A DNA stretch of 64,000 nucleotides, taken from contig NC_087069.1 in assembly GCF_963678635.1 (NCBI RefSeq), positions 20,248,660 through 20,312,659 on the forward strand. The letters are read 5' to 3'. The stretch comes from Symsagittifera roscoffensis. Its lineage: Eukaryota > Xenacoelomorpha > Acoela > Convolutidae. Position 1 is the first letter of the stretch. Each line of letters starts with the position of its first letter. The translations under genes and the position numbers were made by a program. Positions 23,397-35,300 of this stretch are shown in pieces. Below the pieces are notes generated by a model. That model worked only from the letters and a program-made list of their open reading frames with translations, was not told where the DNA came from and did not search any database.

Positions 23397-26300
23397 TCAG
23401 TCGTCCGCTAGGAGAGACGAGGATGGCGAAACACACTCTGCGTTCGTTTCTAACGCGTGATCAGCTACAGATCTGCAGAGTGACTCCAGACTCGAAATCG
23501 AATCGACCTGATTAGCCGAATTTGAATGGAAAGCAGAAGATTGCGTTGGCTGGGCCATCGTTGAAACATTGGCATTATTGCAGAAATCGTAATAAGAGGT
23601 AATAGATTGCATAGATATGGGTAACATTTGAGACGCGCGTCTCTCAGTAGTTGAATTATTCGAATCAAAATTACCCGAACTGGAGTTTTGATTCAAGTAG
23701 TTCGAGCTCATTTGAGCTCCAATGGCAAAGGATTGAGGCATGGCTGTCATTGTCCGACCCGACAACGCAGGGTTCCCGCCAGCAGATTGGGTCCGCAACA
23801 ACGGTTTATGCGACTGATGGTGTTCCATTCCGCTAGCACCAGTTGGGGCGTTCCGATTGTTTCCAGTAACAGCCGCGGTGCACGAAAGAGTGTGCGATAG
23901 AGGCTGATGGTGATTGGCTGAAATTGAAGAAGATCGATTTGACGAGCCAATCAGATTCGAGGACCGCATCGCGTTCATAGGCTGAGGTGGTATATGTGCA
24001 TATGCATTACTGTTGTTATTGTTATTCTGATGATATTGTTCTTGATGATTATGATTCATATTGTTGTTTGTGGTATTGCAGTTGTTGTGGTGGTTCAATG
24101 ACATCTGGTTTGAGGAGAAGTGTTGGAACATTCTCGGGTCACTCAGATACTGAAAAATACACCTCAAGAATAAGTTTGTATCTCCATCTTCTTTCACAAA
24201 TTGAATCACGAATACAAAATTATTCTCATCAAATCTTTCCAAATAGAACGAACAATTCTGACAATTTCAGAAACAAAAAATTATACCCAACCCAACAACA
24301 CATAAATTATAAATTCAATCTTTTATGAATGAATAAATTAGAATGCAATGCGTAGCCAACAGACCGTTGGAAAAGAGTCAATGGACGCCAAAAAAAGACA
24401 AACTTGTTCGAACTTCCAAAATTCGTTAAAAAAAATATGGCCTTGAAGCAAGAACAATTTATGATTGACAAATTTGGATAAAACTCACCGGATTTCAGAA
24501 AACTAGATCAATGGGCAAATTTTTTATTGCGCTGGGAAATCTGAAAATTACAACCTACTTGCGAAACTAGAAGTTGTTCACGTTTTTTTTTCGCGCCATT
24601 TCCGGGTTGGTAATTGTAGAGCGCAATTTGAACTAGTTTCAGCAGATGAATTTAAATTGAATTCAAAAAGTGTATTTATATGTAAGTGCATTCATAAACG
24701 CATTAATATGTATGAACGCACTTCAGTAATTATTTTTAAGACACTTTCTTGAAAAATCAATCATCAAGCCAGATACTGCAATTGAGCGATTTCGCGCAGC
24801 AACAATTTATGCGAGACTGATTTTGTAAAAAGTGAACTGGTTTTCTGTTACATAAACAATATAAAAATTTCGTCCATTGATCAGTTCTACATCAAACTCA
24901 CCGCGTTTCTGTTCTGATTCGACGTATTCGCAAATGACGCAGTCGCCACTAAATTCGAAGATGCAGTTGGAGCAAATCTCTGTCCATTTTGACTTCCAAA
25001 CATCTTTACACTTCCATCCATTAACCCATTTACTCCTCCCATTCCGGTTCTGTTATATTTTAAACCAAAATCCGGGTTCACTTGAGATGAATTCGAACTT
25101 TTTTGAACATCACTGTAGCCTCTATATACATTTGTATGATTGCGACCCGATCCCACTGCAATGCTTCCGGTACAACCGGCCGCCGGCGTCGGTACCCCTG
25201 TGGCCACGTTTCCATTCTGTTGGAATAATCCATAACTATTGCCCATTCCTTGTTGGCAAATATTACTGTGCAAATTGTTGTTATTATGAGGTAGCATTGT
25301 ATTGCTGTTGTTGTTATTGTTGTTATACATGGTTGTTGGAATGGATATTTTTCTCGTGTGTGAGAGGTAGGGAGAGGAACTTGAGGCCAGTGCACTGGTT
25401 GAGCCGTAGGGGTAGCTGGGTCGTCTGTACATGACTGATGTATAGCCATTTCCCGATGTCCTGAGAAAAACCGATTATTATACTCAGCAAACGTATAGTT
25501 CACTGGTAAAAATAGGGATTGACATTTGGGTAGTTGTTTGAAGTCAACCTGTATTTTGATATTCAAAAATGAGAAGTATCTCAAAAAAAGCGTTCTTCAA
25601 AAAATTGATATATTTCACTCCACGATTATATATTCAGACTAAGAAAACGTTGTCGCTCAGAACATTTATTAGACAACTACTCACTTCTGCTGTGCAGATC
25701 GAGATATGCGTTGACACTGAGTTCTCCACTGGCTGATCTTCTCCTTCTGAGTCGACGTGATCGCCTGTTACAAAAGAGACAAAATGAAACGAAATAATGC
25801 GTCGAGTAGACAAAATAAAAGTGATTCTCGCTTATTTAGATTTTATAATTATTCAGTTAGTGCGAATAATGAACCAGCGACCATGTGATTGCCAACAACC
25901 TTCACCTACCACTTGCGCAACAAACCCATGTAATAATAGACTGGAAATTGTATTATCTTACCGCGTGACCATTGCATCTTTCGAGGACCTGAATGAAAGT
26001 GTTGCAGTTGTCCTCATCCGGATGCAGAAGGATCTGACTGCACACTAAAAGATTCAAAACACTCATAAATATCTCTTCAGGTCTTTAATTAGTGAAAAAA
26101 CAGGAACTTCGTTACAAAGAAGAAAATTCGTGCATGCTTAATTCTTTATGGGAGTTGAAGCTCTTTAATACCAAATGAAGCCGCGTATAGCAAACAAAGT
26201 CCGTAAAACTGTGGACATTACCGGTCGGTGAAATTAAATGTCTATTCAGTCAAAAATGGAACTTTTATGATAATTAGGGTCTTCTGATTGGCGGTAGAAA

Positions 26301-29300
26301 TGACCAACGCCCACATTGTGGAGCTCAACACAAAGAATAGCTAAAAAACGAATTTATTTGCAAAAAGCTGAAGAACTTACATTTTCCCAGAACACTGCAA
26401 ATCAAGCTCGGCAAATCTTCCATTGCCAGCGGATTCTTCTGACACATCTTCGCATCATTATCATCTTCCGATCCATCGCCTGCAGCCTCGCCCGATTCAC
26501 TCGGTTCGTCTTCAGTATCATTTGAATTCTGCTTCGAAGTCCGCTGATTCTAGAACAAAAATAAGTTTCTACAAAACACATTTTCCACACCAGCAAAAAA
26601 ATCTTGGCAAGTGAGTGACATAGACAACAGACAGTTAGAAGAGTAATAATTAAAAGATTGATAATTTTGAAAAAGTATCACCCAAAAAGCTCTTTAAATT
26701 TCAAGATTTTTATGGTTTGATGTTTTTTTTTGTAATAACACTAATTCAATTTGAGAAAACTCCAAAAATACTTTTTGAAAAAAAAGTCATTCACGCGCCG
26801 CTTTCTCTTTGAGTATATGAGCCTACTTTCTCGTCAATTTAGCCAATGAATGTGACGTGAACTAAAAATAAAGAGGGTAAAACCGAGCTTCGACCATTTG
26901 CAATGCAGAAAATTGTAAGTAATTAAAAAATGCGAAAATCAAGAAACTTTGTCCCGTATCGAAAAAAATTCTTCAAATTTATTATCACGAAAACATTTGA
27001 AAACCGAATGTATATATTTTCATTAACAAAAACTGCACTTAAGATAAAAAGAAGACAAACAGACAGCTGGAAAAATGCCAATTAACGCACGGAAAATGAA
27101 AAATGACTTTGTTTTTTTTAAACTGACATAGTATCTAAATTAGTTCATTATTCAATCACTAGTTGTTGCTATTTACTTAATTTTTCAGTCTGATTTACTT
27201 AATTTACTTATCGGAACAGTATTTTCTCATGGCGCAGCCAACAGGTCAGAGTGGGGGGAAAAACCCACTGGGGATTGCATCGTTTTAGCCCTCTACGCTC
27301 GCAGAGCCACCAATGCTATGGGAGTTTTGGTTTAATCGAATTCAATGGGGGATGGTGGCCAAACACAGTATCAATCCGACAAATTTTTACTATGCCAGTA
27401 CTTTAACAGCAGCACAGGTTACTGCATTACCGGAGGAGGTGGACGGGAAAGATCGGATGACATCGGAACAAACACTAATATCGAACTTGTACTTGTGTCT
27501 GGGGGAAAAAGGGCAAGATGAATTGCATAAGAGGAGGCCACACCTGGATCTATCTACTACCCGTTACTCGAAGGTACTAGATGCGATAGAAACCGAATTT
27601 AAGAAAGAACGGAATGAAGTTTATGAAAAATTCCAGTTATTGGCACGGAAACAATACATTGAAGAATCCTTGGAGCAGTTCCATTCAGTTTTAAGCGGAC
27701 TAGCAGCACGATGCAATTTTGGAGCGTTGGAGACCAGAATTTTACGGGATGTATTCATTGTGAACATGAATAATAGAGAGGCACAGAACGAGCTATGTCG
27801 ATCAACAAAAACACCAGAGGAGGTGTACGCATCGCGTTGTCATATGAACGTGGATATAAGTACGCTAAATCATATGGTTCGGCAACCGGGGGAGCAACAA
27901 CAAGCGGCACCACCGGCGGAGCTGGAGCGTTCCAAATTAAAACGGAACCTGTGGGGACGATCCGGGGGGGGATATCGTAAAAGCAGACAACGCGGCCGCG
28001 GATCGTTCAGGGGACGAGCAGAAATGAGAGGGGGAGCGTCTAAAAGGTGCTATAATTGTGATCAACCCAATTTTACTCCGGAGCATCTAACTAGATGCCC
28101 AGCTAGAAGTGCGACATGTAATTTCTGCCGAAAAACTGGACATTACGAGAAAACTTGTCGATGAAAAAGGACTAACCGGGGAAGACCTGCGGTGGGACTG
28201 ATTCAAAACCAGGAGGATGTGGATGTTAGCGAGATAGGTGACGTTGAGGATGCCTATTCGCAACAAGAAAATTCAGTCGGATGGGTCAACACACCAGATA
28301 AGAGGCAACGATCGTGGGATTCGGACAGTTCAGGAGACTATGTTGTGATGGCTATCAAATCTCGGAAGAAAACCCAATTGAAAGTGGCCGGCGCTCGACT
28401 ACCAATTAAGATAAATGGTGTGCACACAAACGTCTGGATAAACAGCGGATCACCGATCTCAATATTCACAGTTGGAGAACTGAAACGAACGTTGGGCACC
28501 GCAGGCGAAAACGTGAAGGCGCCAGCACCGGAGGACGATGAGTTCAGGGATTACGGAAACAATCCTTTACGGCTGCTAGGAAGATGAACGTATCATTGGA
28601 GACGAACGGATGGGTGACCGAAGCGAAAATCAAGGTAATTGGAGGAAACAGACGTTCGATTAATGGAACAGATCTAATGACAAATCTGGGATTACAAATA
28701 GTGCAAAGAACACCGGAGGAAAAGGTGATATCAGTTCAGGAAGAACAACTGGGGGCCGAAACAACAAGCGAGGAGGATTCATTAGACCCATGGCAGACTT
28801 ATTTAAGTAAGCAATTTAATAATCTTTTTCATAGAGTCGTAAAAACTAAGAATTATAAGGTGCACGCGGAAATTTTCGAAACGTTAAGTAGTTGTTGCTA
28901 TTTAGTTTATCTTTCTGTCTGCCGCTAACCGGTATTTAACCTTCGGAGTTGTCTGTCACATTTGGTTGACCGCCATTTCATTGTTTCCGACTAACTTTCT
29001 AAATTACGGTTACTTAGAAACATCACGAAACATAAAAGCCGTTACAGCTCTTTTAATTTCAAAAACAAATTATGATTGAAAAAAACTGTAACTGAGAAAA
29101 TTATATCAATAGAATAAGTTCATACTTTGCTGAGCAATCTAAAATATTAAAATTCACTTTCAAAACTAGAAGTCGATCACATTTTTTACGCTATGTGCGC
29201 TTTCGTACTTTTAAAGCGGTATAAGCCTTCACTTCAAAAAAAATAAAAACTTAAAATATCAATTTGGGCATGGACAAAGAGGACCTTTTGCTGAAAAAAA

Positions 29301-32300
29301 AATCAACGACTTATATTCGCGACCAAGTCTTCTAATTTCTTCACAAACGGAATAAGATATAAAAACAGAAATATTGTGATTTCTCGAAAGCCCAAACAAA
29401 TAAGGCGAAAAGCGTTTCAAAGAAATCTGCAAAAAAACTGGGCCTCAAAGTGAATCTGCAAAGATAAAAAAACGTATGTTCACAAAATGTTTAAATAATT
29501 CAAAATCTGCTTAGTAACCATTCGTACTTTCATAGGCAAACACTGGGAAAAAGTTCCACTCAAGCCAGGAAAAAAACATAGTCACTAGACTAGAAAACAA
29601 TAACTTTATTTGGAAAAAATATGAACACAAACGACAGCCACTTTTCAATTCGAAAAAAAAATCAGAGAAAGTACAAGTTTAACTAAAATTATAGCTGAAA
29701 GAAAATAAATGTATTATACCGTTATTTGAACTAAGAAAAAGTTTCAATGCTAAGGAGAGAGCACCATCCGAAGAATTAGTCGGCCTAACTCTTTCGAGAT
29801 GGCCAAACAACGCAGTAGAAACATTTTTCATACAAAACCCAGAAACATCACTTCGCAATCAATGCGTTCTTGATAACTGTTTGAACAATCGTGCGGCAAT
29901 CGTTGAAGATGAAACCATACAAAATCAGAATGGTTCGAAAAAAACACCCTAACAACTATCCTCTCAGAGACATTTTTTGCATGTGGTTTTTTAAAGAAAA
30001 GTCAGTTTCTCTCAGATTATGTTGTTCATGGAGACGAGAAATGGTGAGTCGTGGATGTAGCTCCGACTATTCACAAAATTCGCTAATTGGGGCTATTGAG
30101 AACCCCTAATGCATTATTGAGGGCCACTTCCAAGGCATAACCAAAAATATGAGTTGTGTTGATGTGCTCTAAGGTAACATTTTGGGACAATTTTATTACT
30201 CACGCCAGAACAGAAACGTTCTATCATCTCTCTCTTACAAAAACTTTTCAACTGCATAGGTTAGAAGGCAGTTTTTACTCCATTACAAAATTCAATTGAG
30301 TTCGAGACGATATTACAGACCATCGTTATTCGAAAATAGCAACGTTCAGTGCTAAGGAGAGATCACCGTCCGAGAAGTTAGTCGACCAACTACTTTTCAG
30401 GATGGCCTACACAAGGCTGTAGAAAGATTTTTCATGCAAAAGCCAGAAATATCACTGCGTAAAGCGTGCAGAAACCCTACAATCAAGGTGTCCTTTACAA
30501 CTCTTTGAAGAATCGTGCGGCATTCGTTGAAGATGAAACATAACAAAAGCATAAGTTAAAAAAAATTAAACCTAAAACAACTACCCTCTCAGACTTTTTG
30601 CATGTGGTTTCTTAAAAAAAAATCAGTTACTTTTGAGAACGAGAAATGGTGGGTCGTGGATGCAGCTCCAAACATGCACAGAATTTGCGCATTTTGGCTT
30701 CTGCGAACCTTAATTACTTTATTGAATGCCACTGCCAAAGCAAAACCAAATTTATGAGCTGGGTCGGAGTGCTCAGGGTACCATTTTAGGTCCCTTTTTG
30801 GTTTGTCGACCAGAACGATCAACCAGTTAGCTGTGAAGCTATTGTTGAAAATCAATATTGTCCTCTCCTCGAAAACACGAGATCTACGTCGATGCTGGTT
30901 TAAGCAACATAGAGCACCCCCACACACCTTGCATATGGTCACGACATTGCTACAAACCAAATTTGGGGATCAAATATTCGGTCGCAAGGCACACGTACCG
31001 CGTGCGGCCCAGAGACCTGAGCTGAATATCCTGGACTTTTGGTTTAGAGGGATGGTCATGGCTAAAGTCAATAACGAAAACCTTCGAACTATCGTAGAAC
31101 TCAAAATATCGGAAGAACACGTTGTCCATGCCATAACAAGTGCCGAAGTATTACGGTCAACTCAAAACATTGTAAAATAAAGTGAAAAATGTCGCGCTGT
31201 GAATAGTCGGCAATTTCAGCATCTGCTGAAATCAACATAGCCAATCGAAGATTGGAAATGAGTAATGAACGCGAGTAAATATACAAAACACACTGAACTT
31301 AATGAAAATTTCAGCTTTCGAATTTCAAAGAAAAAAATGGATGCCCTTTAAGCTCTTTGAAATTTTAGAACAATTTATGATGGGCACTTTTGTGATAACT
31401 TTAACCCAACTAGAGAGAACTGGATCAACAGCTAAAGTTTTCATTCCGCTGGAAATCTAAAAATGAAATTCCCCTTTCGAATCTAGAAATCGTTCGTTTT
31501 TTGCGCCATTTCCACGTTCGTATATGAAGAGTGTTATTTATGTCACTTTTAGCAGATGAATTTCAATTGAACTCAAAAAGTGCATTATACCTAAGTGCAT
31601 TAAAATTTTAATTCTTTTTCCTGAAAAAAAAAATCAGCAAGACCTATATAAAAGTCTTCACTACGTTCATTACTCTTAAAAACTTTATTTTAAAACGTTT
31701 TACAGAAATATTCAATTATCTATCCATTGATACCATATTCAAAACGATCGGTTTTGAAGTAAAAATGGCAGCGTTTCCAAAATGCGCATAATTTTAAAAC
31801 AAAACATACTGAAACAATGAGTTGATGGCGCAAAAAAAATCCTTAAATGATGCACAAAAAGTCATGAACTCAGTTACCTCCACCAAAAGTATGTGAAAAT
31901 GACAGTCGATTTAAGATATCTTGACAGAAAAACTTGCCACAAATAGAAAAAAAATAATAATTTTGTTTTTCTCCAGTTCATTAAAGACGTTATGAGATTG
32001 ATTTTGAAAATTTAGCCAAAATTAAAAAATATCAACGGAATGAGGCAAAGTCTGAATCATTTCAGGAAATAGGCCGACAGATTTAAAGAAGACATAAATC
32101 ACCAAACATTTTCTGAAAAAAAACTAACATTGCAAGAACGATTAATATAGACAGCAAAATAACAAGCAAATAAATAGTCTTGTACCCGGTTGTAATATTC
32201 TAGCACCTGGCTAAGCACAAAAGTAAAGAAACTATAAGTCAAATCAAATATAAATTTGAGCGAAATTGAGTTCCGAAAAAACCACACGCACTGCAGAAGA

Positions 32301-35300
32301 GTCTTCATTTCGTACACTGACTACCAAATGGAACGAAAACCAAACAATTGACGACGAGGAAATTTTTCCTAGCTCACATTTTCAATTAAATTTTTTTTCT
32401 AAAAATTCAAGTCAATTTCAGCCAAACTACTTGAAAACATACCTGATTCTGATTCGCAGTTGTCTGAGAGTTGCTGTCTCCGCAGTATTTGATTGGAGTG
32501 TTCACTATTAGTTTGAGGTCGCACAAGAGTTGCTTCACATTTCCTCCACAGTCCACGGCGTCTTTTTCCATCTGCCTCAATTCTTTCGACCTTGATAAAC
32601 AATTGTGTGTTAGTTTTGTCCAAATTTTCTGGCAGATTTTGGAAACCACAATTGATGCGAAAAAAAATTATACCCTGTTCATGGATGGAATCAATCAATA
32701 TCTTATATTTTTAGTTGAAAAAAATAGTTGGCAATTTATTTGCCAATTTATTTTTGATACATATGTTTCTTTCTTTTTCAAATTTTTCGAACACAAGGAT
32801 TAGTGGGTATTGAGGCTACTAACTTATCTTTGGTCTTTAAAATTTTCTCCAGAAATCTCTAACGATCTTTTAAAACCATGGTTTTGAGCTTAGTTTAAAC
32901 AGCTGACTCCTTTTGCGAGTTAAACCTAGCCAGCGGACAGTTGGAACTGTCAATGAACTCAGGAAAGACTGATTTATAGAGTAAAGTATAAATCAAATCG
33001 ACCTATAAAAGTGTCGTCAATACTTTCATTCACACTTAATCAGATGAAGAAACCAGAAGAGAAAACAAAACGAAACCCGCTGTCGATGAAGGAGACGAGG
33101 CCACAACAACAACAACCAACCTCTCATTCAGTTTGGTGACTGAGATCACAATCTTGTGTCTGGCTCCTTTGGTCACACCCAGAGCAGTCAGTTTCTCATC
33201 GTCCAGACTCAGCATCTCCTCATAGCTGAACTGACTGAACATGGCAGAGTACTTGTGCAGACGAAGACTCTTCAGCCATACTGGAACATCTGCAACAAGT
33301 TAATGGATTTAAGAAGACGGTCAGTTGGTTTTGTGGCTCTTTTCCACTTAACCCGTATTTAAATTTCGATATTTTCCAAAGTTATCATTTTGCAATAAAT
33401 TACAATTATTTGGGCCATACATACGGGAGATATTCTCAAGACAAGAAGCGAACGCATGAAACTTTTCCGCCTCTAGATAATCCAAAAGTGACCGATTTTT
33501 TAGGTAATAGGTCTTCACTTAAACGGTCCACTTTTTCAAGAACCTAGCCAATCGAGCATTGGAAAAAAGTAATGAACGCAAGTAAACAAAAAACACTGAC
33601 TTTCGTTAAAAAAAATCTTAAATTTCCAATTTCAAAGAAAAAATGGATGCCCTTTAAGCTCTTTGAACTTGTAGAACAATTATGATTGTTCTAAGGATCA
33701 GTGAGCTTTTTTGATAAGATGAACCTAGCTAGAGAAAACTGGGTCAATAAGTAAAGTTTTCATTCCACTGGAAATCTTAAAATTAAATTCCACTTTCGAA
33801 ACTAGAAATTGTCCACGTTTTTTCGCGATTTTTCCACGTTCGTATTTGAAGAGTGCTATTAACGTCACTTTCAACCAATTAAATTTAATTGAACTGAAAA
33901 AGTATTATACCTAGGTGCATTCAAAAATGCATCAATATGTATGAATGCACATCTGTAAGTTATTAGAGACTTTAAGACTTTTCCTGAAAAAAACTTATAT
34001 CAGCAAGAGCTATATAGGAGTATTGACTACTTTCATTACTCTTAATCAGAACATATATAAAAAGAATTAAGAAAAATTGCACATGATGGATTAAATGAAA
34101 AAAAGTAGCCAATATAATTAGAATCTTGCGTTAAAGTAGTCATGCGGTTTTGTTGACTTATTTTGATGTCGAAATGCGATTAGCAAAACAGCCAGGCATT
34201 ATTTGAAAGCTACAAATTTAAACAATTCGGCATCAGCTTTAAGCTTATTATCACAGTAACATCAAAACAAGTATCAAGTATTGCATTCTTATATGCGGCT
34301 GTTTTACTTTTGCTCCTTGCTGCCTATTTTTATCCTTCAGAAAAAGATATTGAATTGAAATGTTTTAGAAAGCATAATGACCACTCAGAAGACATTCAAA
34401 TGAAAATGCGAGCAGTGCGTGAGCTTTATGCCTACGAGCCACTAAAAGTCGTGCCGCGATCGATAAAAAATTCTCATAGTGAAGATTTTTGAAAAAATTG
34501 TTTAGTTTTCAAAATCCATTACGAGCAATATGTAGGGGGTAAACCTAACATGCTGAAAGAAATATTTAGCGTAAAACATTTTGAAAGGCAATAATTAGTC
34601 TACCGGGGAGCTGGACAAATTAATTTGCTTAAACAAGGAGCCGTTTCGAAAAAGGATTAGAAAAAGCAAATTTTCCAAAATTAAAAGTTTTAACCTTAAA
34701 CTTAAAAAAGGATACCTTTTAAGTAACAAGCTGGAAACTCAAATTTTTAATATCAAGGAATTACAATACCTTGCAAAAAGCTACAACCGTGGATTGCGAT
34801 TTATACGGTGAAATATGGCAACCCAGAGCCTTTTCAAATTGTGGAGATATGATAACTTGTGTGACTTTTTTGAAAAAATGTTTTGAAAAAAAAAGAATCC
34901 TGTTTAGAACTAATGGGGTTTGGTATAAAAACATTAGTCATAGTGCTGTGTTTAGCGTTTTTCAAAAATAAAATATATGTTTAATTTGAAAAATCTTGAA
35001 TTGTGTCATATTGATTTATTCTTTCCTTTATTCATGATGCTCTCTAGCCTCATGGTTTTACTAGCCTCATAGTTTTTACTATCCCCCAGTCCTGTTCAAT
35101 GCAGAATCAACCGTGGGGAAAGTGATGTGATCAAATTCGCCATAGCCGGTCCCACCTTGAGGAGGCGGATGACACTGGGACCCCTCCAACCGTGGGATTC
35201 GAACGCACGATTCTCCTGTTGAGAGACGTGTGCGTTACACCACTCGGCCACGGCTGGCCCACCTTCATGATCTCGTTAGCGGGCCCTTCCGATGAGTTAT

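Larger units (their letters stand above)
27161..28960 (+). mobile_element. Truncated Ty3/gypsy-type LTR element in Smaug intron 6
   Basis: Gag with paired zinc knuckles is followed by a protease-like ORF and a stub of reverse transcriptase N-terminus, then the coding stops near 28.86 kb. A 15-bp word (AGTTGTTGCTATTTA) lies at both ends (27161 and 28890). A primer-binding-site-like TGGCGCAGCC (27230) follows the left one. This would make the terminal repeats only about 70 bp. The element is antisense to the Smaug gene. Most of pol is missing, so it cannot be autonomous. Confidence 0.7.

Noticed and set aside
35187..35258. A functional tRNA gene
   Set aside because: Acceptor pairing and both boxes are present, but the D-stem fails, the T-stem has a mismatch, and it is the head of a SINE with flanking duplication.
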